Shown piece by piece: positions 56,187 through 64,000 of a stretch of DNA of 64,000 nt. The DNA lies in NCBI RefSeq assembly GCF_014284255.1, contig NZ_JACOFV010000002.1, positions 310,001 through 374,000 of the forward strand, read 5' to 3'. Every line of letters begins with the position of its first letter. Within the stretch, counting starts at the first letter, position 1. The stretch is from Cognatundibacterium jejuense (GTDB lineage Bacteria > Pseudomonadota > Gammaproteobacteria > Burkholderiales > Burkholderiaceae_D). Made by a program: the position numbers and the translations under genes. The notes under the pieces are model-generated. The model did no database searches. It was not told the origin of the DNA and worked only from the letters and a program-made list of their open reading frames with translations.

Positions 56187-57341
56187 TCAAATTTCATCAA
56201 TTGAAAACAGTCGCCGATGTTCACGAATGGCATAGCGATCCGTCATGCCAGCAATGTAATCAGCAATTTTTCGAGCTTGCATCAGGACTTTTTTCTGCTC
56301 ATCTTCCGCCGCTTTTATTTGATAATCTGGTGGTAATAAATTTGGTTCTGTCATTAATGCGTCGAATAATTCATGAATAATCCGCCGCGCTTTAGACATC
56401 ATGCGGTTCACCTGGTAATGCCGGTAAAGATGTTGATGTAAAAAGTGTTTCAGAACTTTTGCTTCTTGAAATTGCGCATCTGAGAAACCAATCATTTTCC
56501 CCATGCTTCGCACATCATCGACTGATTGTGGAGCGTGCTCTTGGATGCGCGCCGAGGAGGTCTTAATCAGATCAGTGATCAACGTATTAATCATGCGACG
56601 AATTGTTTCCGAAATAGCCCGACGCCCGGACAACCCCGGGTAGGCGGCTTCGACCTCCGCTCTATGCCGGGCAAAGATATCAACCTCTAGCAATTGCTTT
56701 TCGGTAATCAAGCCCGAGCGCAGACCGTCATCAATGTCATGGTTGTTGTACGCAATTTCGTCAGCCAGATTGGTCAATTGCGCTTCTAGTCCGGGCTGTG
56801 ACTTTTGAATGAAACGTTTTCCAAGATCGCCTAAAGTTTCTGCATTATTGACTGAGCAATGTTTGAGTATACCTTCGCGGGTTTCAAAGCAAAGATTGAG
56901 ACCATCAAATGCGGCATACCGCTCTTCGAGCTTATCAACTATACGCAGACTTTGCAGATTATGTTCAAAGCCACCGTATGGTTGCATACATGCATTGAGC
57001 GCATCTTGTCCAGCGTGACCGAAAGGCGTATGACCAAGATCATGTGCAAGTGCAATCGCTTCCACCAAGTCTTCATTCAAACGTAAGTTTCTCGCGATGG
57101 AACGCCCAATTTGTGCGACCTCTAAACTATGCGTCAAACGGGTACGAAACAAGTCTCCTTCATGATTTACAAAAACCTGCGTCTTATACTCAAGTCGTCG
57201 AAACGCGGAGCAGTGGATAATTCGATCGCGATCACGCTGAAATTCACTACGCGAACTAGACGTTGGCTCAATAAAAAGCCGCCCTCGCGAAGTTGCAGAT
57301 TGGGCGGCATATGGCGCTAGATGGTGGTCGCTAAAGATCAT
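56187..57341 (-). CDS. dgt: Deoxyguanosinetriphosphate triphosphohydrolase-like protein
   Basis: A 384-residue HD-domain dNTP triphosphohydrolase. [39 protein letters not shown] (first His), [13 protein letters not shown] (HD) and [17 protein letters not shown] (last Asp) give the full metal-binding set. The family hydrolyses dNTPs to nucleoside and tripolyphosphate. It follows the aro fusion by two nt, as in the conserved aroB-dgt order of betaproteobacteria. Confidence 0.94.
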   Translation of the reverse strand: MIFSDHHLAPYAAQSATSRGRLFIEPTSSSRSEFQRDRDRIIHCSAFRRLEYKTQVFVNHEGDLFRTRLTHSLEVAQIGRSIARNLRLNEDLVEAIALAHDLGHTPFGHAGQDALNACMQPYGGFEHNLQSLRIVDKLEERYAAFDGLNLCFETREGILKHCSVNNAETLGDLGKRFIQKSQPGLEAQLTNLADEIAYNNHDIDDGLRSGLITEKQLLEVDIFARHRAEVEAAYPGLSGRRAISETIRRMINTLITDLIKTSSARIQEHAPQSVDDVRSMGKMIGFSDAQFQEAKVLKHFLHQHLYRHYQVNRMMSKARRIIHELFDALMTEPNLLPPDYQIKAAEDEQKKVLMQARKIADYIAGMTDRYAIREHRRLFSIDEI

Positions 57342-57343
57342 CG

Positions 57344-58996
57344 CTATTCTAAAATGCAGTGACGTAAAGTTTCTAATAAAACTGCTTCCGGTACACTAGT
57401 TATTATTGCTGTTCCTAACGGCTTAAGCAGGATAAATTTGATTTTCCCACCCTCATTTTTCTTATCGACTTCCATCAATTCCAGCCAGCGTTGCTCACCG
57501 AGATCGGGCGCAATGACCGGTAAACCAGCATCTGCAATCAATTGCTTTATCCGTGTCTTACTGACAAAATCAATATAACCAAGGCGGAACGATAACTCCG
57601 CAGCCATTACCATACCACAACCGACAGCAGCTCCATGCAACCAGGTACCGAAGCCTAAGCCTGCTTCAATCGCGTGACCAAACGTGTGTCCAAAATTGAG
57701 AATCGCACGCAAACCACCTTCACGTTCATCTTGTTGCACGACGTTGGCTTTGATCTCACAAGAGCGTGCTATGACGTAGGCAAGAGCGTCAGGATCTTTG
57801 GCACGCAATCTGGACATATTTTGCTCTAACCACTGAAAAAATCCAGTATCAATGATTGCGCCATGTTTGATGACTTCTGCTAGTCCTGCTGACAACTCCT
57901 CATCCGGTAAAGTATTCAATGTCGACGTATCCGCTATCACAGATTGCGGCTGGTAAAACGCACCGATCATATTTTTACCCAAAGGATGATTGATGCCAGT
58001 TTTACCGCCAACCGAAGAATCCACCTGCGACAATAAGGTTGTAGGAATTTGAATAAATGGAATTCCACGCATGTAGGTTGCAGCGGCAAATCCCGTCATA
58101 TCGCCGATCACACCTCCACCTAAAGCAATCAAAGTAGTTTTACGGTCGCACTTATTGGCCAACAAATGATCAAAAATCAGATTCAGATGTTCCCAATTTT
58201 TATGCACTTCACCATCTGGCAAAATGACCGCACTACAAGCTTTACCCAGTGCCTTAAACTGCGCTTCCAAGCCTTCCAGATATAGGGGCGCAACCACCGT
58301 ATTAGTAACAATCACAACATGTTGGCCACGGATTTTTTCGGCTAACAAAGCCGCATTACTTAGTAGCTCCTGGCCAATAGAAATCGAGTAGCTACGCTCC
58401 CCGAGATGAAGGTTCAAAACCTGTATATTGCCGCTTTCTACAGAGTGCATGCCAGATTCATGAGCTTGAAAATATGTTTCCACATGGGTTTTCGGTAATT
58501 TTTCGAGGATACTTTGTACCAGATGCTGTACGTTTGGACGGCCAGTCTCAATAATTAAATGAGCCGCCTGCTGATAAAGAGGATGACGCTCCGCCTCTAA
58601 TTCTTCCAGCTTTTTACGCGGATCGGCAGTGCGCAACAACGGACGATTTTTATCGTTCCGAGTACGTTGCAAGATACTGTTAATGCCAGCACGTAAATAG
58701 ATTACAGTACCACGTTCGTGCAGGTACCGCAGACTGTCAGGGTTTAATACGGCTCCGCCACCAGTCGCCAAAACAATTCCACTTTGGGCAGTTAAATCGC
58801 GGATGACATCCGCTTCGCGTTGACGAAAACTAGCTTCACCTTCTATCTCAAAAATCACAGGAATTGAGACACCGGTTCGTGCCTCAATCTCGTGATCAGA
58901 ATCAATAAAACGTTTATTCAGTTTTCTTGCCAGGGCCCGACCGACTGTCGTCTTGCCGGACCCCATAAGACCTACTAAGAAAATATTGCCAGACAT
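57344..58996 (-). CDS. aroKB: Fused shikimate kinase-3-dehydroquinate synthase
   Basis: A 550-residue bifunctional shikimate-pathway protein in one frame. Residues 1-170 are AroK: Walker [10 protein letters not shown] (9-17), shikimate-binding DSDHEIE, TGGGAVL and RNDKNRPLL (lid). A linker of about 25 residues (KTHVETYFQ ... SVESGN) leads to AroB (about 195-550): [54 protein letters not shown] (NAD and metal site), AEVIKHGAI and [10 protein letters not shown]. In most relatives aroK and aroB are adjacent separate genes; here the stop between them is missing. A Met in the linker could also start a separate AroB. Confidence 0.92.
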   Translation of the reverse strand: MSGNIFLVGLMGSGKTTVGRALARKLNKRFIDSDHEIEARTGVSIPVIFEIEGEASFRQREADVIRDLTAQSGIVLATGGGAVLNPDSLRYLHERGTVIYLRAGINSILQRTRNDKNRPLLRTADPRKKLEELEAERHPLYQQAAHLIIETGRPNVQHLVQSILEKLPKTHVETYFQAHESGMHSVESGNIQVLNLHLGERSYSISIGQELLSNAALLAEKIRGQHVVIVTNTVVAPLYLEGLEAQFKALGKACSAVILPDGEVHKNWEHLNLIFDHLLANKCDRKTTLIALGGGVIGDMTGFAAATYMRGIPFIQIPTTLLSQVDSSVGGKTGINHPLGKNMIGAFYQPQSVIADTSTLNTLPDEELSAGLAEVIKHGAIIDTGFFQWLEQNMSRLRAKDPDALAYVIARSCEIKANVVQQDEREGGLRAILNFGHTFGHAIEAGLGFGTWLHGAAVGCGMVMAAELSFRLGYIDFVSKTRIKQLIADAGLPVIAPDLGEQRWLELMEVDKKNEGGKIKFILLKPLGTAIITSVPEAVLLETLRHCILE

Positions 58997-59077
58997 CGCA
59001 ATTTCCCGGGCAAATTAAATTCAGCGCCTGGACACTTACAAAGTCTCCTGCACAACTTTTTCAACAACAAAACTACG

Positions 59078-61555
59078 CTAGCAACCTGGCAATATTTTCA
59101 TATTACTAGTAGCGACCGCATTTGCTGCATCAATCACAGTAAACGTCACTGTTACCGGGGACGAACTTCCAGTACAGAAATTACCGGATGAGGTCACGTT
59201 CGCACCTGCAACAGTCAACTGGGTCAAAGTCGGTGCCGTCGCTGCGGGGAAAAATCCTGCAGTGACCGTTGTATTTGGCGTAATAGTTGTATAAGTCGCT
59301 GGCGTTGTAAATACTTGATAAGGTGAAGTACCTCCATTGACAGTCAACGCAGGAATAGCACCAGAATACGTGGACAAAATCGACCATGATTGAGGTGTTA
59401 TAGACAAGGTCGTTGGGAGCTTAGCTGCGATCGCAGAAATGGTTATCTGTTGTGCATTACCATTTTTATCATTAACTAAAATAATTACGCCTGATGATGA
59501 AACGGCTCCCATCGTTGCTGAGAATGTCCCATTCGTAATATTGGAACCGTTATTGACATTTGCTAACGACGGGTTATTTGACGTTGCAGTATATGGTGCC
59601 GTACCGCCAGTCACCACAAAATTCAGGGTATCACCAACGAATGCCTGAGCCACTGTAGCCGGTGCAACGCTCATAGTTGAACTCGTTGTACCGACAACCG
59701 TTACATTTGTTGAAACTTTTCCGCCGTTACTATCAACAACGTTAACCGCTATTGGTCCGCCTGGGGAAACCCCAGTGATTACCAGTGAATTCGTATTGCC
59801 GCTTGTTGGAACAGTCGCCGTGACCACTGAACTGTTAGCTGAAGACGCTGTATAAGGAGGAACTCCGCCACCCAGCACATAGGTTCCGGTATTGTTAGAA
59901 GTTACCCCAAGCGAAATAGCACTTGGCGCCGATGTATAAAATGATATAGCCGTGCTAGTACCAACAGTGACACTAATAGTTACTGGCTTCGATCCCGCGG
60001 AGTCATTGATTACCACATTGGATGTTCCGGCAGTAATGCCTTGAACTGTATATGTGCCGCCACTCAACGATACTGTCGCAATCGATGTGTTGCTACTCAC
60101 TACACTATAAGGTGGGACACCACCAAATATCTGATATTGCGGAGCCAATGCTGCTGACGATATTTGAATATTCACGGCAGTTGGCGCCGTGGTGTAAAGC
60201 GCATTTGTTGACCCACCCGAAACTGTCACTGTGATTAAGGGTAAAGCTGTACCTGTTGCATCCTTAATTGTTACTGTTGCGGTACCAGATGCAAGTCCAG
60301 TTAAGGTCAGCGAAGTACCGCTGGTCGTCGCTGTTAATACTGTTGAATTATTGCTCACTGCGGTATATGGCGCGACACCACCACCAATAAAATAGCTCGC
60401 AACCGCACCTGTTACGCTCGCTCCACCAGTGGTCAGAGTAATCGCGACTGGCGCGGTGGTAAATAGAGGCGTGACTGAACCAGTTACGGTTACACTAATT
60501 TGTACAGAATTGCCGCTCGTATCAGTCACATTGACAGTGGTAGAACCCGCACCGACTGGTGTAATGATAAATGAACTGCTATTGGTTGCGTTAATACTTG
60601 CCGTAGCAACTGCGTTATTCGCACTATTAACAGCGTACGTCTGACTACCGCCACCAATAGTAAAATTCACTGGATTAGATCCAGCTCCAAGCGTAATTGC
60701 ACCAGGAGCGGAAGTGAATAACTTCGAAGAAGATCCTACCTGAACTGCTATCGTCACGGAATTTGATAATGAATCCTGGACGATGATATTCGCTTGTCCA
60801 AGAGAAACGCCAGTTACCGTCAAAGTCCCCCCTACAACATTTGCTGTGACCACGCCTTGATTACTACTTCCGACCGCATATGGAGCGGTGCCCCCTTGAA
60901 CTGTATAGGTCGTTGAACTACCAACACCAACAGTAATACTTGTACCTGCTGTTGTCGAAAGAGTACCTGATACACTGCCAACCGTGACGGTGATTTTTAC
61001 CGAAGCACCCAAAGTGTCTGTCACCGTAACAATTGCTGTTCCGGTCGAAATACCAGCAATTGCGAATGTATTTCCAGTAGAAACTGCACTGACAGCGGCA
61101 ACTGATGTACTGCTGCTTGTCACCGTATAAATACCACTACCACCGCCAATTTGAATAGGTGTGGAAGTAGCTCCAACTCCAACAGTCATCGTTGCTGCAG
61201 AAGTATATAAAGCTAAACCAGTACCTATTGTTATAGAAATGGAAACTTTTGTATTTGCGGCATCTGTAACCACAACGGTTGCTGAACCACTGCCAGTTGC
61301 TGTAATCGTTAAAATATCCTGCGATACACTTGTCGTCAGTATAGAAATGATACTTGAACTAGCTGTATAAGATGGTACTCCACCACTAACTTTATAGGTT
61401 ACGGTTTGACCAGGAAGTAAATTTATATTTGATGGGGCCGTCGTACCTAAGGGTGATTTAGACCCAGTAGCCCCCGGCGACCCGCCCCCGCCGCCACAGG
61501 CGGACATGAGTGCCAATAACAATAAGCCAGAGATGATCCGGAAGAAGCTTTTCAT
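59078..61555 (-). CDS. Lipoprotein with nine Ig-like repeats, pil-locus
   Basis: An 825-residue predicted lipoprotein: signal peptide, lipobox LMSAC with Cys20, then a poly-Gly stretch. About nine tandem repeats of 80-95 residues follow. Each begins near LYTSAP or similar, has GG(G/T)xPYTA(x)SSN in the middle and ends with a TVxDxxGxxVxxxVTVG strand, as in bacterial Ig-like (Big2-type) folds. The last repeat has a Cys pair (FCTG ... LPGC at the end). Ser/Thr/Val/Gly dominate. It sits between pilQ and aroK, where most relatives have nothing, with 56 nt to pilQ. Probably surface or outer-membrane; function unknown. Confidence 0.78.
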   Translation of the reverse strand: MKSFFRIISGLLLLALMSACGGGGGSPGATGSKSPLGTTAPSNINLLPGQTVTYKVSGGVPSYTASSSIISILTTSVSQDILTITATGSGSATVVVTDAANTKVSISITIGTGLALYTSAATMTVGVGATSTPIQIGGGSGIYTVTSSSTSVAAVSAVSTGNTFAIAGISTGTAIVTVTDTLGASVKITVTVGSVSGTLSTTAGTSITVGVGSSTTYTVQGGTAPYAVGSSNQGVVTANVVGGTLTVTGVSLGQANIIVQDSLSNSVTIAVQVGSSSKLFTSAPGAITLGAGSNPVNFTIGGGSQTYAVNSANNAVATASINATNSSSFIITPVGAGSTTVNVTDTSGNSVQISVTVTGSVTPLFTTAPVAITLTTGGASVTGAVASYFIGGGVAPYTAVSNNSTVLTATTSGTSLTLTGLASGTATVTIKDATGTALPLITVTVSGGSTNALYTTAPTAVNIQISSAALAPQYQIFGGVPPYSVVSSNTSIATVSLSGGTYTVQGITAGTSNVVINDSAGSKPVTISVTVGTSTAISFYTSAPSAISLGVTSNNTGTYVLGGGVPPYTASSANSSVVTATVPTSGNTNSLVITGVSPGGPIAVNVVDSNGGKVSTNVTVVGTTSSTMSVAPATVAQAFVGDTLNFVVTGGTAPYTATSNNPSLANVNNGSNITNGTFSATMGAVSSSGVIILVNDKNGNAQQITISAIAAKLPTTLSITPQSWSILSTYSGAIPALTVNGGTSPYQVFTTPATYTTITPNTTVTAGFFPAATAPTLTQLTVAGANVTSSGNFCTGSSSPVTVTFTVIDAANAVATSNMKILPGC

Positions 61556-61611
61556 GTAACACCTGTAGTTGAGCGAAAGCATTTGTATGGTTCTATTTTA
61601 AAAAGTTAAGG

Positions 61612-63765
61612 TTACTTCAAACCTAAGCGGTCAGTCATAATTTTTGGCGTAATGAAGATCAATAATTCTGTTTTTTGATTACTTTTGCCAGTCGTTTTGA
61701 ATAAATTTCCTAACAACGGAAGGTCACCAAAGAACGGGATTTTAGTCACATTATCTGCTTCGGTTTGCTGGTAAATTCCGCCCAGCACAACTGTGCCTCC
61801 ATTTTCTACTAACACCATGGTCTTTACTTCCTTAGTATTAATTGCAAAACCCATCGTTGTTTGCTGACCAACAGAATCTTTGTGTACTTCCACATCCAAA
61901 ATAATATTTCCGTCAGGCGTAATTTGCGGAGTGACCTCTAGGCGCATGGTCGCTTTTCTAAAAGTAATCGAAGTCGCACCACTTGAGGTTGCAACTTGGT
62001 ACGGCAACTCCGTACCTTGTTCAATAAGTGCTTTCAACTGATCGGCTGTGACAACGCGTGGACTGGAGATGACCTTACCTTTACCATCCGCTTCAAGAGC
62101 AGAGAGTTCAAGATTCAGGAAGCGGTTTGCGGCAGAAGAGAATAAGCTAACAGCCAAACTACCAGGATTTAAACCGCCAATCCCAGCTGCCGGTAAATTC
62201 ACAAATTGAGAGTTTGGTGCATAGCTACCGCTTGTTACTGTTGCCTGACCAGTTTGCTCTCCGACGCCTAAGTAATTTCCGGTCAAAGCGACGCGTTGAT
62301 TGCCACTGACCTGATATCCAGCATTGCCCCCGTTAATTCCTCGCAAATCAGTAAACCCGAGCTTCACGCCAAGATTTTTACTAAAACTGTCGTCTGCTTC
62401 AACGATACGCGCTTCAATCATCACTTGTTTCGAAGCAATATCCGTCTTCTGTATCAGCTTACGAACTTCCTCTATCTTCGAAGGGATATCGGTAATAAAC
62501 AATTGATTAGTGCGAGGTTCAATCACAGCACTACCACGTTTAGACAACAGACGATTTGTGGACTGCCCATCAACACCAAAAACTTGCTTAAACGCTTCGG
62601 CTTTTTGGTAATTGAGTTGGAAAGATTCGGTTTTTAACGGCTCTAAATCCGCAATTTGTGCCTTTTGTTCCAATTCAAGTTTTTCTTTAGTCAGCAACTC
62701 ATCTTTGGGTGCAACCCAGATAACGTTACCATTCTTACGCATATCAAGTCCCTTGATTTGCATAATATTATCCAATGCCTGATCCCATGGGACATCCTTC
62801 AAGCGCAAGGTAATGGTTCCAGTCACCGTATCGCTTGCGATAACGTTCAACCCGCTCACTTCGGCAATAATTTGTAAGATCGCACGAACTTCAATATTCT
62901 GGAAGTTGAAGGACAATTTTTCACCTCGGTAACCTTGCGTACCCTGGGTCAATTTGTTCGGATCTTCTTTAATCGGTTTTACCTCTAAAACAAACTGGGT
63001 ATCGCTTTGATAAGAGCTTTGCTCCCACAGCCCTTTAGGCTCGATCACCATCTGAACATTTTCACCGGATGGCGTTGTGGTGATGGTCTGCACTGGAGAG
63101 CCAAAATCTGCAACATCTAAGCGCCTGCGCAAGACATCCGGCAAACCGACTTTGAGGAAAGTAACGTAAATTTTTTGTCCTTGCTGATGCACATCCACGG
63201 CAACCTGATTCAATGGCAGATCAACGACAACCCGCCCTTCTCCACCGACTCCCCGGCGGAAATCGATATCATGGAGCATAGACTTACTCGACAGTAAAGG
63301 TGTCGAGTCATTATTTACTGGCAACCCTTGAGAGTTTACCGGCGTAGCAATCCCTCCGGATCCGTCAATCGTCACAATCAGAAATTTTCCCTCTATCGTT
63401 GCTGCGTAGTTAAGGGGTTTATTTAAGTTAAAAATCATCCTCGAACGACCAGTCGCTTCAACTAGCGTCACTGTTCTCAGCTCACCTGTATTGATGTCAA
63501 TAGACGTTTTTCCTGTGCCATTTGAGACATCAGCAAAATCCAGAGCAATACGTGCGGGACTGGCTATAGAGAACCCTACCGGCAATTTTGCCAATGGACT
63601 CTTCATAGCGATTTTTACTATGATGTTTGCACCTTGCTGATTAGCAACGATGGATTCGATACTATTTGATTGTGCGAACGCTAACTGGCTTATTCCTACA
63701 AGCAGCAACATACAAGCTCTAACAAACATAGCGCCCCTTTTACTTTTATTTATCAACGCATTCAT
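61612..63765 (-). CDS. pilQ: Type IV pilus secretin PilQ
   Basis: Outer-membrane ring through which type IV pili pass. The 717-residue precursor has a signal peptide (LLVGISQLAFAQ), two AMIN domains (about 35-125 and 160-240) that bind peptidoglycan, then STN/N0 (GEKLSFNFQNIEVRAILQIIAEVSGLNVIASD) and N1 domains. The secretin domain (about 480-717) has NLELSALEADGKGKVISSPRVVT, GGTVVLGGIY and KIPFFGDLPLLGNLFK. It overlaps pilP by 4 nt (ATGA). PilM, N, O lie outside the window. Confidence 0.96.
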   Translation of the reverse strand: MNALINKSKRGAMFVRACMLLLVGISQLAFAQSNSIESIVANQQGANIIVKIAMKSPLAKLPVGFSIASPARIALDFADVSNGTGKTSIDINTGELRTVTLVEATGRSRMIFNLNKPLNYAATIEGKFLIVTIDGSGGIATPVNSQGLPVNNDSTPLLSSKSMLHDIDFRRGVGGEGRVVVDLPLNQVAVDVHQQGQKIYVTFLKVGLPDVLRRRLDVADFGSPVQTITTTPSGENVQMVIEPKGLWEQSSYQSDTQFVLEVKPIKEDPNKLTQGTQGYRGEKLSFNFQNIEVRAILQIIAEVSGLNVIASDTVTGTITLRLKDVPWDQALDNIMQIKGLDMRKNGNVIWVAPKDELLTKEKLELEQKAQIADLEPLKTESFQLNYQKAEAFKQVFGVDGQSTNRLLSKRGSAVIEPRTNQLFITDIPSKIEEVRKLIQKTDIASKQVMIEARIVEADDSFSKNLGVKLGFTDLRGINGGNAGYQVSGNQRVALTGNYLGVGEQTGQATVTSGSYAPNSQFVNLPAAGIGGLNPGSLAVSLFSSAANRFLNLELSALEADGKGKVISSPRVVTADQLKALIEQGTELPYQVATSSGATSITFRKATMRLEVTPQITPDGNIILDVEVHKDSVGQQTTMGFAINTKEVKTMVLVENGGTVVLGGIYQQTEADNVTKIPFFGDLPLLGNLFKTTGKSNQKTELLIFITPKIMTDRLGLK

Positions 63766-64000
63766 TTTTGACTCTCCTGCAACTCAAGCTTGACCTTACG
63801 TTCAACCCACTCTCCCGCCGCATCTTGTACGGTTTCCTTTATATCAACACCATCTTCAGCAATCCCTGTTATCAAGCCGAAATTTTGACCTATATACCCG
63901 CCTACTTTCGCCTGATAGACAGTTTTATCTGCTTGAACCAAAGCTTGCTTCAGTCCGCCCTTTTCTATTGTTCCGACCATTTTGAGTGAATCAAGGGGGA
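63762..64000 (-). CDS. pilP: Type IV pilus assembly lipoprotein PilP, C-terminal part
   Basis: Only the last 79 or so residues are inside; the frame is open to the window edge (PLDSLKMVGTIEKGG, the usual PilP core start). It continues with GGYIGQNFGLITGIAEDGVDIKETVQDAAGEWVERKVKLEL, the beta-sandwich that contacts the PilQ N0 domain. Overlap of stop and pilQ start shows coupling. Confidence 0.92.
   Translation of the reverse strand, partial: PLDSLKMVGTIEKGGLKQALVQADKTVYQAKVGGYIGQNFGLITGIAEDGVDIKETVQDAAGEWVERKVKLELQESQK

Noticed and set aside
59078..61555. Repetitive DNA here as a CRISPR array or tandem DNA repeat
   Set aside because: The repeats are protein-level, 80-95 residues long and divergent in DNA; no short identical repeats or spacers.

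Overview
The window looks like chromosomal core genome of a betaproteobacterium of the order Burkholderiales, most likely family Oxalobacteraceae, with a base composition more AT-rich than most of that order. The reasons are gene order (lolB-ispE-tRNA-Gln-prs-rplY; divergent lpxL-type genes next to metK; ahcY-holin-like-metF behind an SAH riboswitch; kdsD-kdsC-lptC-lptA-lptB-rpoN-hpf; pilP-pilQ-aroK-aroB-dgt) and the protein sequences. The genus call is inference. There is no prophage, insertion sequence, CRISPR array or integrase; nearly every gene is intact and recognisable. The first gene (TPR protein) and the last (pilP) are cut by the window edges.

Layout. 1-5.3 kb: envelope lipoprotein and isoprenoid genes, tRNA-Gln, PRPP synthetase, ribosomal protein L25. 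5.4-12.8 kb: gamma-glutamyltransferase, 5-formyl-THF cyclo-ligase, a lytic transglycosylase, a GST, the CCA-adding enzyme and a GNAT protein. 12.9-15.8 kb: aromatic amino-acid catabolism (phenylalanine hydroxylase, HPPD) beside a divergent Lrp-type regulator. 15.9-18.8 kb: a DUF2087 protein and two lipid A acyltransferases. 19-25.8 kb: metK, then three peptidases (M14, M4, S9). 25.9-31.7 kb: MdlA/MdlB ABC pair and PBP1A. 31.7-38.6 kb: a candidate minus-strand small RNA, a T5orf172-like protein, metC with its own Lrp-type regulator, an ODP-type diiron protein, and a porin plus a small PstS-like protein. 37.5-40.3 kb: the methyl-cycle operon ahcY-holin-like-metF under an SAH riboswitch. 40.5-48.9 kb: apt, a Kef-type antiporter, and the KDO/LPS-transport/rpoN/hpf operon. 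49-55.1 kb: a 3-hydroxyisobutyryl-CoA hydrolase-like enzyme and a branched-chain amino-acid ABC operon with LivM and LivG fused. 55.4-64 kb (minus): DUF4197, dgt, a fused AroK-AroB, a nine-repeat Ig-like lipoprotein, pilQ and pilP.

How genes fit together. metK, metC, metF and ahcY cover much of methionine/SAM/SAH turnover, with ahcY and metF under one SAH sensor. kdsD/kdsC feed KDO synthesis while lptC/A/B carry finished LPS outward and the two acyltransferases finish lipid A. The peptidases, GGT, Liv transporter, HPPD/PhhA and the acyl-CoA enzyme suggest life on peptides and amino acids.

Most worth a second look: (1) a candidate small RNA at 31.68-31.77 kb on the minus strand with a CU-rich, anti-Shine-Dalgarno-like loop and a strong terminator; (2) the Ig-like repeat lipoprotein sitting between pilQ and aroK; (3) the AroK-AroB fusion; (4) an unusual SAH riboswitch leader with a long linker, a stem over the ribosome site and a six-codon upstream reading frame; (5) a palindrome-rich intergenic stretch at 55.25-55.41 kb.
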